Positions 1 to 6,480 of a stretch of DNA of 11,994 nt are shown one piece after another (positions within the stretch are counted from its first letter, which is position 1; each line of letters starts with the position of its first letter). A program made the position numbers and the translations under genes. The DNA comes from a bacterium (GTDB taxonomy: Bacteria; Bipolaricaulota; Bipolaricaulia; UBA7950; UBA9294): NCBI GenBank assembly GCA_030671645.1, contig DAOVHV010000015.1, forward strand, positions 1-11,994, in the 5' to 3' direction. The notes beneath the pieces are model-generated. The model was not told the origin of the DNA, did not search any database, and saw only the letters and a program-made list of their open reading frames with translations.

Positions 1-1
1 C

Positions 2-703
2 TCCAAGCTCGCTGAAGTCTACGATGTCGGGTGGGGTGATTTCGCCGAATCCACCCGGACGTTTGTTGAGAGAACTCTGTCGACCTATGGAATCGAATCC
101 GGCAGGATCCTTGAATTGGCTTGTGGGACAGGCATTTTGGCGATTCATCTGGCTCAGTCCGGCTATATCATTCTTGGGATCGATCGTTCACCGGAGATGG
201 TCTCCATCGCCAGCATGAAAGGACGATATGTAAAAGGCGTCGAGTTTTCTGTCGCCGACATGCGGAACCTCAACCTGGAACCCGAGTTCGATGCGGCACT
301 GTGTATGTTCGATTCGCTCAACTATCTGACGACTCTCGAAGAGGTGTCAGATGCCTTGAAATCCGTCTCCTCGAACCTGCGCAGCAACGGTGTGTTCATC
401 TTCGACTTCAATCGTCCGCTGATCTATTCGGCCCACAACGGCGAAACGCTGAAAAGGCATGTAGAAGACGGTATCCTGTTCCAGGAACTGCATTATGAGG
501 TGGCGCAGCGGACCGCACGCACGGTCTTTCGCTTCCCGAACGGCGATGTGGAAACGCATTTGCAGCGGGCCTATGAGTTGGACGAGATCGTACCGTTGCT
601 CAAAGCGGCGGACTTGTCCTTGGAAAACTGCTATTCGGATTTCAGCCGCCGCCCTGTTTCCTCGTTGTCCGAGCGCCTTATATGCGTTTGTGTGAAACGC
701 TAG
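2..703 (+). CDS. Class I SAM-dependent methyltransferase, 5'-truncated by the window edge
   Basis: The reading frame is open from base 2, so 233 residues are visible and the start lies off the left edge. The visible N-terminus (AEVYDVGWGDFAE) is the usual lead-in of small Methyltransf_25-type enzymes, so probably only a few residues are missing. Motif I is seen as ILELACGTG at visible residues 36-44, followed by the acidic strand-2 end GIDRSPEMV (59-67), which should bind the SAM ribose. A post-motif block follows with FDAALCMFDSLNYLT (96-110), and then the strand NGVFIFDFN, typical of motif III. The fold is a cytosolic Rossmann methyltransferase. The substrate cannot be deduced: members act on small molecules or proteins. 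An in-frame TTG at 116 would cut into motif I and is not a credible start. The gene converges on the acetyltransferase gene with a 33-bp gap, and no terminator is evident in that gap. Confidence 0.88.
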   Translation, partial: SKLAEVYDVGWGDFAESTRTFVERTLSTYGIESGRILELACGTGILAIHLAQSGYIILGIDRSPEMVSIASMKGRYVKGVEFSVADMRNLNLEPEFDAALCMFDSLNYLTTLEEVSDALKSVSSNLRSNGVFIFDFNRPLIYSAHNGETLKRHVEDGILFQELHYEVAQRTARTVFRFPNGDVETHLQRAYELDEIVPLLKAADLSLENCYSDFSRRPVSSLSERLICVCVKR

Positions 704-736
704 AACCACCCTATGGCGCCGGCAAATGCGGAATGC

Positions 737-1534
737 CTACTGAGGTTCCGAAAACAACGCGCGTTCGATAGCTTCGCGGATGCCGTCCTTGGGGGCTTCA
801 TATCCCCAGCCGATCTCCTTTCCATTGACGTAGATACCACGGGAAATTTGATGTTGCAGCAGGACCTCCCGGTTCTCGGCACGGAATTCTCGCAATAAAA
901 CACGGTCGGCGAATTCCCGGCACACCTCGCGCACTCGTTGCGCTTCGATCACGCTGGTCTGGCAGAAGGCGTTCCAGAATAGGTCTACCACGACCGTTCC
1001 GTCGACAGGTTCGAAGACGTAGTGTGGTTGTAGGAAATGAGGGGCAACGGCGTCCGATGCAAACGGCTTCCAAAGCAAGCTTTCTCTGCCCCGGATTTCG
1101 ACGGGTATGTATCCCAGTGACGCGAAGAACGATGCCGGCATGAACCACTCTGCACCCGGCAAATCTTGGTAAGCGGTGATAGTTACACCGTGGCACCCGG
1201 CGCCCCGGGCGTCTTGCTCGATGGATGCGATCAGTGCCTTTCCAGCACCATGGGAAGTCCCCCTCTCTAGGACATACAAACAGGGAATGACCATCAAGGA
1301 ATGTCCGAGCGGACCCCATGACGAATGTTCGATCGGTACGCCATAGGCGAATCCGATGTGTTCGTTATCGAGCATGGCGACCTTGAATACGGCACCTTCC
1401 GATTTCATGATCGCAAATTGACGGCGACGCATCTTGGCGCAAGCGTCGATTTCGGCGGACTCTTTGACGTGGGAACAAGCTGTAACGAAGTACTCGTCTT
1501 CTTCCTTCATTTCGCGGACGATCACATCGGCCAT
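737..1534 (-). CDS. GNAT N-acetyltransferase with C-terminal YoaP-like domain
   Basis: This 265-residue cytosolic protein has two parts. Residues about 3-155 are a GNAT domain, with the acetyl-CoA pyrophosphate loop at SHGAGKALI (94-102) and the preceding strand MVIPCLYVL (81-89). Residues about 182-262 match what I know as the YoaP-like domain (Bacillus YoaP architecture). It looks thioredoxin-like: a strand then FWNAFCQTS (186-194) with one cysteine at 191, a helix VREVCREFADRV, and IYVNGKEIGWGYEAP (234-248) where a thioredoxin would carry its cis-Pro/VNG region. The acetyl acceptor is unknown. I chose the ATG at 1534 because GAGGTG lies six bases upstream of it. A longer frame opens at ATG 1552 but lacks a good ribosome binding site, and that version would place the Shine-Dalgarno inside the coding region. 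The gene lies 178 bp downstream of the first parvulin gene on the same strand, with a hairpin between them, so it is probably transcribed separately. Confidence 0.88.
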   Translation of the reverse strand: MADVIVREMKEEDEYFVTACSHVKESAEIDACAKMRRRQFAIMKSEGAVFKVAMLDNEHIGFAYGVPIEHSSWGPLGHSLMVIPCLYVLERGTSHGAGKALIASIEQDARGAGCHGVTITAYQDLPGAEWFMPASFFASLGYIPVEIRGRESLLWKPFASDAVAPHFLQPHYVFEPVDGTVVVDLFWNAFCQTSVIEAQRVREVCREFADRVLLREFRAENREVLLQHQISRGIYVNGKEIGWGYEAPKDGIREAIERALFSEPQ

Positions 1535-1540
1535 CGAAAT

Positions 1541-1546
1541 CACCTC
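1541..1546 (-). promoter_or_regulatory. Ribosome binding site deciding the acetyltransferase start
   Basis: On the minus strand GAGGTG is followed by ATTTCG and then ATG at 1534. The alternative ATG at 1552 has only a G-run (GGGGGCG) in front of it, so translation most likely begins at 1534. Confidence 0.7.
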
Positions 1547-1662
1547 GTTCATTCTACGCCCCCATACTTGGCTTGTGAATCGCCGGACCGATCAACCTCG
1601 GTGGTCAGGAATCTAGAACAGGGCATATCTCGAGATAGGCAAACCGGTTTGTTCTGGAAACG

Positions 1663-1690
1663 AACGGGGTTCTCGTGGGAGAGCCCCGTT
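1663..1690 (-). terminator. Hairpin downstream of the first parvulin lipoprotein gene
   Basis: The arms AACGGGGTTCTC (1663-1674) and GAGAGCCCCGTT (1679-1690) pair over 12 positions with a 4-base loop. Position 1670/1683 is a T-G wobble in plus-strand RNA and an A-C mismatch in minus-strand RNA. The hairpin begins 22 bases past the stop of the minus-strand lipoprotein gene, and in that direction it is followed by CGTTTCC, a weak T-tract. Its position suggests transcription termination. The poor T-tract makes factor-assisted termination or simple mRNA 3'-end protection equally possible. Confidence 0.55.
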
Positions 1691-1712
1691 GGCTGCCGAA
1701 GATGTATTTGCG

Positions 1713-3203
1713 TTATTCGGTCGGCGGTGCAACTTCCCCGATTGGCTCGAGAGCTTGGATTCGTGCTTCGATTTCGGCATTCTCCCCGAGCCGTGTCAAG
1801 GCCGCGCGATAGGAAGCCAGCGCCTGGGATCGATTCGTCTCGATCTCGGTCTCGAGCGCATTGATCTGTTCTTGCTGGCTGGGCGTGATTGTCTCGTTGC
1901 CCTCGATGCCCAGCTTCTTCGACTGTGCTTCGTCCATCTTGGTTTCGTAGATAGTTGCGATAATGTAGTCAAGATAAAGGTCGTCAACCAAAACCTCGTC
2001 CCGAAGCTTAAGAAACGCCTGCAATCCTTGATCGATATCCGCCTGCTGCTTGCGGAACGCGTCCAGCATGAGGTCCTCGATGGAAATATCGGCCATGGGA
2101 CGGGCGGCTGTGTACCACTGGTTGAACCGCTGGGCCATGATATCGGCTTCGAAATCGCTGGTAACGAGATCAGCCACGTCTTCGTACTCCGGCTTCTCCT
2201 CAGACTGATAGTCGGTGACCCAAATGATGTGATAGCCGTATTCTGTCGGAACGATCTCGGATAGCTCCCCCGCCGGCGTGCTGAAAGCAGCATCTTCAAA
2301 CGGTGCTACCATTTGCCCGCGTTCGAACCATCCGAGGTCTCCTCCACGAGCACCACTTCCGGTGTCGGTGGAGTGCTCTCGTGCCAAGGTTGCGAAGTCG
2401 GCCCCGTCGGCCAATTCGTCGTGTAGTTGCTGTGCCTGCTCTTCAGTTGCGAGGAGGATATGAGATGCTCGCACTTGCTCCGGAATGTCATATTCTCTGC
2501 GGCGTTCCTCGAAGAAGGCGATGAGCTCCTCTTCGGAGTGTTCGATCGTGCCGGCGATCAAGCGTTGAACGGCCTGAATCTCGAATTCCTCGCGGACCGT
2601 TTGTTTGGCGTAGGAGATGAATTGATCAAACGTGAGGTCTCCGGCTTGGAAACCGGCCAATTCTCCGGTTTCGAGTGCTTCTTGGAACTCCTGCTCCGAC
2701 ATTCCGAGCATGACGAGGAATTCCGCGTACTGCTTCTGAAACTCCGCCTCCAATTCGTCCTCGGAGACGGGGGCATTACGTCGATCGAGTTCCTCGAGGA
2801 TGAGGGCTCGGGTCGTTGCTAGTTCAAGGGCTTCGTCTTCGATTCTAAGTTCGAACAAACGTCCTTGGGCTCCTGCGAGCAGGGTGCGGACATCTTGCCC
2901 GAATTGCGAGTAGATTTGCTGGTATCGAGAAAGCACCAGCTGCTTGGAGCGCTCGAAATCGTCGTTGGAAATGGGCACGTTGTTGACGTGGGCAATGACT
3001 CCGGCTTCCGTTTCGTCATCCTCTGATGGATGGGTCTCTTCAGGCTGCATGTCCAGATCGGGCGCATCGACATCAGCAACCTGTTCAACGGTTTGATTGG
3101 AAGCTAAATCCGTCGTGGTTGGCGTGTCTCGGTTGCATCCGCTAAGGACAAGGAACATCAGAATGACAACGAGCGAGAGCAACACCAACGAACGAATACG
3201 CAT
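1713..3203 (-). CDS. SurA/PrsA-like parvulin peptidyl-prolyl isomerase lipoprotein (copy 1)
   Basis: The 496-residue product is predicted to be exported and lipid-anchored. It has an Arg-rich n-region, a hydrophobic core (about 5-20) and the lipobox LSGC with Cys23. A low-complexity acidic linker (24-68) leads to a SurA_N/PrsA-like helical chaperone domain (about 69-235). One parvulin rotamase domain follows (about 243-332) with the hallmarks VRASHIL (His248), [16 protein letters not shown] (278-293) and [11 protein letters not shown] (321-331, His325). The tail (about 370-485) is helical and charged, with a TPR-like pattern and a coiled-coil-prone stretch. The family catalyses prolyl cis-trans isomerisation and holds secreted proteins during folding outside the cytoplasm. 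The start at 3203 is set by AAGGAGG five bases upstream and by the signal peptide. A frame open to 3569 adds a non-signal-like leader and is rejected. The gene is divergent from the PKD lipoprotein gene and paralogous to the gene at 4752-6200. Confidence 0.92.
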   Translation of the reverse strand: MRIRSLVLLSLVVILMFLVLSGCNRDTPTTTDLASNQTVEQVADVDAPDLDMQPEETHPSEDDETEAGVIAHVNNVPISNDDFERSKQLVLSRYQQIYSQFGQDVRTLLAGAQGRLFELRIEDEALELATTRALILEELDRRNAPVSEDELEAEFQKQYAEFLVMLGMSEQEFQEALETGELAGFQAGDLTFDQFISYAKQTVREEFEIQAVQRLIAGTIEHSEEELIAFFEERRREYDIPEQVRASHILLATEEQAQQLHDELADGADFATLAREHSTDTGSGARGGDLGWFERGQMVAPFEDAAFSTPAGELSEIVPTEYGYHIIWVTDYQSEEKPEYEDVADLVTSDFEADIMAQRFNQWYTAARPMADISIEDLMLDAFRKQQADIDQGLQAFLKLRDEVLVDDLYLDYIIATIYETKMDEAQSKKLGIEGNETITPSQQEQINALETEIETNRSQALASYRAALTRLGENAEIEARIQALEPIGEVAPPTE

Positions 3204-3208
3204 GTGGG

Positions 3209-3215
3209 CCTCCTT
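3209..3215 (-). promoter_or_regulatory. Strong ribosome binding site, parvulin copy 1
   Basis: The minus strand reads AAGGAGG, then CCCAC, then ATG at 3203. This near-perfect Shine-Dalgarno with 5-base spacing fixes the start directly ahead of the lipoprotein signal peptide. Confidence 0.85.
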
Positions 3216-3332
3216 GGAGTTCGTCAAGGATACGGTGTGGATGTGTGGAAAGAAAGCCACGGATGTGTCAGGACAGTACACATGGGCGTGTGCTTCACTC
3301 AGCGATCTCGCGCCCGATCTGTATGAAAAGGG

Positions 3333-3371
3333 GAGAGGAACGCCAAGCTTGCGCGCCCGGGCGTTCCTCTC
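3333..3371 (-). promoter_or_regulatory. Leader hairpin with T-tract upstream of parvulin copy 1 (possible attenuator)
   Basis: GAGAGGAACGCC (3333-3344) and GGCGTTCCTCTC (3360-3371) form a perfect 12-bp stem around a 15-base loop. On the minus strand the stem is followed at once by CCCCTTTTC, which resembles a weak intrinsic terminator. No minus-strand gene lies upstream of it, because the neighbour at 3708 is on the plus strand. A terminator here would therefore act on the leader of the lipoprotein mRNA whose start is 130 bases downstream. That points to attenuation or a structured 5' UTR, provided the promoter is upstream of 3371. This last point is inference. Confidence 0.45.
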
Positions 3372-3516
3372 GACGAATCCTGCGGAGGTTGGTGCAGGAT
3401 GGAACAAGATAAACGACGGGTGTGAAGGATCTGTGGATTGGCCTTGATCGGATGGTGATTGATCAATGGGGAAATTATGAGCCAGAATCAGACGAAAGCT
3501 CTCGGAATGCGAACCG

Positions 3517-3545
3517 AAGACACCTTTCGTCGATCTGCGTGTCAA
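3517..3545 (-). promoter_or_regulatory. Possible promoter for parvulin copy 1
   Basis: A perfect -35 box TTGACA is read at 3545-3540 on the minus strand. A 17-base spacer leads to TGTCTT (3522-3517), which matches the -10 consensus at only three of six positions. It is listed mainly because the -35 box abuts a perfect 14-bp palindrome. If used, it would give a leader of about 300 bases containing the 3333-3371 hairpin. Confidence 0.22.
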
Positions 3546-3559
3546 GAAACCATGGTTTC
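3546..3559. promoter_or_regulatory. Perfect 14-bp palindrome, candidate operator
   Basis: GAAACCATGGTTTC reads the same on both strands and has no spacer, so it suits binding by a dimeric protein better than an RNA hairpin. It directly abuts a minus-strand TTGACA box at 3545-3540, in the shared upstream region of two lipoprotein genes. No regulator gene is adjacent, so the binder is unknown. Confidence 0.4.
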
Positions 3560-3601
3560 CGATACGCACTCTGTGAACGGCTATTAACTGCCTGTTGGTT
3601 C

Positions 3602-3615
3602 ATGTGTGAACACAT
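3602..3615. promoter_or_regulatory. Second dyad in the same divergent region
   Basis: ATGTGT and ACACAT are inverted about a GA centre. It lies 56 bp from the first palindrome and about 90 bp upstream of the PKD lipoprotein start, so it could be an operator for that gene. The two dyads share no sequence. Confidence 0.25.
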
Positions 3616-3695
3616 AAGAGGCCGGCAACTTGGAATACTGGAGTTGTAGCACTACATTACTTGTATATCGACGTCTGACCTGTTACGGTTGCAAA

Positions 3696-3701
3696 GAGGT
3701 G
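3696..3701 (+). promoter_or_regulatory. Ribosome binding site selecting the GTG start of the PKD lipoprotein
   Basis: GAGGTG is followed by ATTCCA and then GTG at 3708. The frame is open upstream to 3630, but only this start puts a basic n-region and hydrophobic core immediately after initiation. Confidence 0.75.
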
Positions 3702-3707
3702 ATTCCA

Positions 3708-4334
3708 GTGCGAAGACTGCGAGTTCTTTCAGTAGGACTTACGCTGATCATGGCTTTTGCGATTCTTTACGGATGTGCCCTCTTCAATCGCGCTCCGATT
3801 GCCAGCTTCAACGTGGTGCCGACAACAGGTCCGTCTCCGTTGCTCGTCGAAGTCAATGCATCGTCTTCGATCGATCCGGATGGTGACACACTCATCTATG
3901 CCTGGGATTTCGACGATGGTTCATTCGGCAATGGGGTGGCATTAACCCATACCTATACGGCCGATGGGCAGTACACCATCCGATTGACAGTGACGGATTC
4001 TCAGGGACAGCAAGGAACGACGGTTCAGACTATCTGGATCATCCAACCGAGCGACCTGCCTGAGGCCAGCTTCACGGCGTCACCGTCTTCCGGGGGAACT
4101 CCATTGACTGCCGCCTTCAATGCTGCGGCATCAACCGATCCCAACGGCACCATCGTGACTTACCGGTGGTCGTACGGGGATGGGAGCACGGGGTCCGGCG
4201 TCTCCGTCTTGCATACCTACGCGGTCGAAGGAACGTATATGGCCACATTGACCGTGACGGACGACGAAGGATTCAGTGACACGATGAGCATGCTCATCGT
4301 CGTGATTGATGGTGGCCAGGGCGGATGTAGTTAG
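3708..4334 (+). CDS. Small lipoprotein with two PKD domains
   Basis: The 208-residue product starts at GTG 3708. It has a signal peptide (MRRLR, then a hydrophobic core at 6-20) and a lipobox ILYGC with Cys23, so it should be a lipid-anchored extracytoplasmic protein. Two tandem PKD beta-sandwich domains follow, at about 29-112 and 118-200. Both carry the family signatures: DPDGDTLIYAWDFDDGS then HTYTADGQYTIRLTVTD in the first, and DPNGTIVTYRWSYGDGS then HTYAVEGTYMATLTVTDDEG in the second. Nothing catalytic is attached, and the C-terminus (GGQGGCS) ends soon after domain 2. PKD domains usually mediate protein or carbohydrate contacts at the cell surface. An adhesive, scaffolding or binding role is plausible but not shown. 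The gene is divergent from one parvulin lipoprotein gene and convergent with the other. Their products would occupy the same compartment, so this protein could be a folding client. Confidence 0.88.
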   Translation: MRRLRVLSVGLTLIMAFAILYGCALFNRAPIASFNVVPTTGPSPLLVEVNASSSIDPDGDTLIYAWDFDDGSFGNGVALTHTYTADGQYTIRLTVTDSQGQQGTTVQTIWIIQPSDLPEASFTASPSSGGTPLTAAFNAAASTDPNGTIVTYRWSYGDGSTGSGVSVLHTYAVEGTYMATLTVTDDEGFSDTMSMLIVVIDGGQGGCS

Positions 4335-4480
4335 ACACAGTTCGTTTCGGGTGCACCAGTGAGAGGGCTGCACGCGATCAGTCCGGCGATCCATCGAAGC
4401 TTCTCATGCCCTTCGCGTTCGATCCGTTCAATTCAGGCTGGAACATTCCCGCGCGGCAACATGAACCCAAGATGAAACAC

Positions 4481-4518
4481 TTGCCGAACTCGCAGAGTTC
4501 GGCAACTCTGCGAGTTGC
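4481..4518. repeat. Overlapping, mutually exclusive inverted repeats
   Basis: Three perfect hairpins use the same bases. The first pairs TTGCCGAACTC (4481-4491) with GAGTTCGGCAA (4495-4505) around GCA. The second pairs AACTCGCAGAGTT (4487-4499) with AACTCTGCGAGTT (4504-4516) around CGGC. The third pairs GCAACTC (4502-4508) with GAGTTGC (4512-4518) around TGC. The 13-bp hairpin excludes the other two, while the 11-bp and 7-bp hairpins clash only at 4502-4505. There is no T-tract on either side. Confidence 0.75.
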
Positions 4519-4629
4519 TATGGATTCTCGTGTTGGTGAGTAATTGTACTGAATGACGAACGCGTTAGGACCATCTCTCGCGAACTGGAGGCCAAAGCGG
4601 ACAGTTTGAGTCCTCGTCCAACCAGGATG

Positions 4630-4650
4630 GTTCGGCGCTTTGCGCCGAAC
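4630..4650. repeat. Perfect 9-bp hairpin
   Basis: GTTCGGCGC and GCGCCGAAC are inverted around TTT. The right arm overlaps the 9-mer GCCGAACTC that also occurs in the hairpin cluster at 4481-4518. No T-tract follows in either direction, so it may be a termination or mRNA-end stabilising element, or part of a repeat family. Confidence 0.6.
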
Positions 4651-4655
4651 TCCAA

Positions 4656-4684
4656 GGAACTGCCGCGTAAAGCACGTCAGTTCC
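4656..4684. repeat. 7-bp inverted repeat next to the 9-bp hairpin
   Basis: GGAACTG (4656-4662) and CAGTTCC (4678-4684) are inverted around a 15-base loop, and can extend by a CG/CG pair beyond one mismatch. It begins six bases after the previous hairpin and lies about 70 bases downstream of the parvulin copy 2 stop. Confidence 0.4.
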
Positions 4685-4751
4685 CAAACTCCGGCTTCAT
4701 TCTCGCGAGGGCGATTACTCTCAATCACTTCGGGGAGTTGCGATAGGCTAT

Positions 4752-6200
4752 CTATGGAGCCTCTTCTTCCGAACCGCCTGTCAATGCTTCAATTTCTTCG
4801 ATGGTTGATTGGATGCCCGGATCTTCGCCGACGGTTTCTTGTGCGAGCCGGAATGCGGCTAACGCTTTGGTTCGATATTCGTCGATCTGTGCCTCAAGCG
4901 TGGCGATCTCTTCTTCGATCTGTACGCTTTCCGCAGCGTCGGATTCTGCTGTCGCTTTCTCTGCGAGTGCATCGTTCAGCTTCCTCTCGTAAAAGGTACC
5001 GAGGACAAACGGAAGGTACGGATCATCGGATGTGCCATCGTCTTGTGCCTGCTCAAGGATTTCAATAGCAGCATTGACATCGTCCGCTTGCTTGATAATG
5101 GCATCCAAAAGCGGATGACGGATATCAAACTCGGCCGAGCTGTAAACTTCGTCGTACCACTCCAATGCTCGTTCATACGTCAGCTCATACTCCAAATCGG
5201 CACGAACCTGGTCGATTACATCTGCCAGTTCCGGGGACGCTGCGTCTTGGCGATCCGTGAGCAAGATGATGTGATAACCATATTGGGTTTCGACGATATC
5301 ACTGATGTCGCCCACCGCTAGTGCAAACGCAGCTTCTTCAAAGGCGGTGACCATCGCTCCCCGACCAAACCAGTTGAGGTCTCCTCCGTTGGCCCCACTT
5401 CCGGTATCGGTTGAGCGCTCACGTGCCAATTCCGCGAAGTCGGCACCGTCACCGTCATTAAACCCGGCTAGAATCTCTTCAGCTTCTTCTCTTGTCTCGA
5501 CCAAGATGTGAGAAGCTCGCACGCGCTCTTCGGAACCGTAGTCCTCTTCGTTCTCTAGAAAATGCTGGCCGATCTGTTCATCCGTGACGTCCAACAGACC
5601 GGCGACGGCCTTTTGCACCTTCATTGCCAGCATTTGATCCGCGACGTAATCCAAAGCATCTCTCTTGAACGTCTCCATCGTTCTGCCTTGCTGGGCCAAG
5701 TTAAGCGCGAGATCTTCCTCGGTCCACCCTTGGACGGCCAAGAATTCGTTGTATTGCGAATCGAATTCCCGCTGAACCTCCTCATCTGTGATCACAAGGC
5801 CTCGTTGGTCGGCTTCCCTCCGAGTTAGGCTCGCCTGAGCCAGTTGTTGAAGGGCCTCGGCTTCGATTCCCAATTCAAACATACGTCCGTCCGCTCCGGC
5901 CATCAACATGGAAATGTCTATGCCGAACTGCGCGTAGGTCTGTGCGTATTGGCCGAGAAGAGCGCTTTTCGCGCTTTCGAACTCATCGTGATAAACGGGA
6001 TAGCCATTGATCAAGGCGACGACCTCTCGGTCTGGATCGATTTCAGGCGCAGTAGATGCGACCTGGGAGGAGTTGTCGGAAGGCGTTTCTTCGGTTGAAT
6101 CAATTGCCTCGGTGGGAGTGACGGGACTATTGCTACAGCCGGAGAAGAGCAGACCGAGAATCAGAACGAGAAGAAGACAGACGGACAAGCGAAGCCGCAT
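4752..6200 (-). CDS. SurA/PrsA-like parvulin peptidyl-prolyl isomerase lipoprotein (copy 2)
   Basis: The 482-residue product is a paralogue of the protein at 1713-3203 with the same domain order. It has a signal peptide with lipobox FSGC (Cys22) and a Ser/Thr/Glu-rich linker (23-58). A SurA_N/PrsA-like chaperone domain follows (about 59-220), then a parvulin domain (about 226-316) with VRASHIL (His231), [16 protein letters not shown] (263-278) and QYGYHIILLTD (306-316, His310). The helical tail (about 360-475) has the TPR-like piece DDPYLPFVLGTFYERKL and a coiled-coil-prone EIATLEAQIDEYRTKALAAF. The expected role is folding or holding of exported proteins at the membrane. The DNA around the rotamase motifs is visibly similar to copy 1 (near 2338-2410 and 5379-5450), showing duplication. 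The start is fixed by AAGGAGG five bases before ATG 6200. The divergent linkers, with conserved domains, suggest both copies are under functional constraint. Confidence 0.92.
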   Translation of the reverse strand: MRLRLSVCLLLVLILGLLFSGCSNSPVTPTEAIDSTEETPSDNSSQVASTAPEIDPDREVVALINGYPVYHDEFESAKSALLGQYAQTYAQFGIDISMLMAGADGRMFELGIEAEALQQLAQASLTRREADQRGLVITDEEVQREFDSQYNEFLAVQGWTEEDLALNLAQQGRTMETFKRDALDYVADQMLAMKVQKAVAGLLDVTDEQIGQHFLENEEDYGSEERVRASHILVETREEAEEILAGFNDGDGADFAELARERSTDTGSGANGGDLNWFGRGAMVTAFEEAAFALAVGDISDIVETQYGYHIILLTDRQDAASPELADVIDQVRADLEYELTYERALEWYDEVYSSAEFDIRHPLLDAIIKQADDVNAAIEILEQAQDDGTSDDPYLPFVLGTFYERKLNDALAEKATAESDAAESVQIEEEIATLEAQIDEYRTKALAAFRLAQETVGEDPGIQSTIEEIEALTGGSEEEAP

Positions 6201-6205
6201 TGTGA

Positions 6206-6212
6206 CCTCCTT
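6206..6212 (-). promoter_or_regulatory. Strong ribosome binding site, parvulin copy 2
   Basis: The minus strand reads AAGGAGG, then TCACA, then ATG at 6200. The layout matches that of parvulin copy 1. The 156 bp between here and the small reading frame at 6357 show no convincing promoter to me. Confidence 0.85.
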
Positions 6213-6356
6213 TGATGATTCAAGCTTACGCCCTCACGTTTCGGATTGAAAGGCAAGCTTCCCGGGGTGCAGAACCTGATCCTTGGCAATCTGCGCTGTC
6301 GATGCTACAGAGTCATCATAATGATCTCGCAAGAAACCGAAGGTGGAGTGAGAACA

Positions 6357-6473
6357 ATGTCTGGAAGACCAGCACTTGGCACCGGGATCTCCAGCATCGG
6401 GCGAATCAGCCTATTGGTGGACAGGGGAGAAGTCTCCATCTGGGTGGAACCGTCCACAGAAGAAACGAAATGA
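6357..6473 (+). CDS. Possible 38-residue small ORF ahead of the RHH pseudogene
   Basis: ATG at 6357 is preceded by GGAG with 8-base spacing. The frame ends with TGA at 6471, and that TGA forms part of the TGAGG ribosome binding site of the pseudogene start at 6481. The pair therefore looks like a two-gene transcript. The peptide begins MSGRPALGTGISSIG and contains RISLLVDRGEVSIWVEP. Its GISSIGRISLLVDRGE stretch faintly resembles the N-terminal strand and helix of the pseudogene's RHH domain (G.GI...G.I...D.G). It could be a decayed relative of that domain, a genuine small protein, or chance. No domain is recognised. Confidence 0.22.
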   Translation: MSGRPALGTGISSIGRISLLVDRGEVSIWVEPSTEETK

Positions 6474-6480
6474 GGCTTCG

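Larger units (their letters stand above)
3204..3707. other. Divergent intergenic region between parvulin copy 1 and the PKD lipoprotein
   Basis: About 500 bp carry no convincing gene. Reading frames crossing it are extensions of the two flanking genes and lack coding-like composition or ribosome binding sites. The region holds a 12-bp-stem hairpin with a T-tract on the minus strand (3333-3371), a perfect 14-bp palindrome (3546-3559) beside a TTGACA box, a second dyad (3602-3615) and a 10-bp palindrome ATTGATCAAT (3458-3467). It must contain the promoters of both flanking genes, and its size suggests that the leader or the control is not minimal. Confidence 0.6.
4335..4751. other. Convergent intergenic region rich in hairpins
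   Basis: About 417 bp lie between the 3' ends of the PKD gene (+) and parvulin copy 2 (-). No gene is supported. A 116-codon minus-strand frame at 4378-4728 lacks a ribosome binding site and recognisable motifs. The 9-mer GCCGAACTC occurs at 4483-4491 and 4644-4652, with an inverted copy at 4495-4503. Several perfect inverted repeats cluster here (listed separately). None has a clean T-tract, so typical intrinsic terminators are not obvious despite the convergent layout. Confidence 0.55.

Noticed and set aside
1325..2822. Long plus-strand frames antisense to the acetyltransferase and parvulin copy 1 (for example 1325-1864, 1689-2264, 2427-2822)
   Set aside because: These are shadows of well-supported minus-strand genes, with no motifs or ribosome binding sites.
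3204..3569. Upstream extension of parvulin copy 1 (122 extra residues)
   Set aside because: A perfect ribosome binding site and a lipoprotein signal peptide begin at 3203. The extension would bury the signal peptide and covers hairpins and palindromes.
4378..4728. A 116-codon minus-strand frame beginning 23 bases after the parvulin copy 2 stop
   Set aside because: It starts with GTG without a Shine-Dalgarno, third-position composition is not gene-like, it shows no domain or motif, and it spans several perfect hairpins that better explain the sequence.
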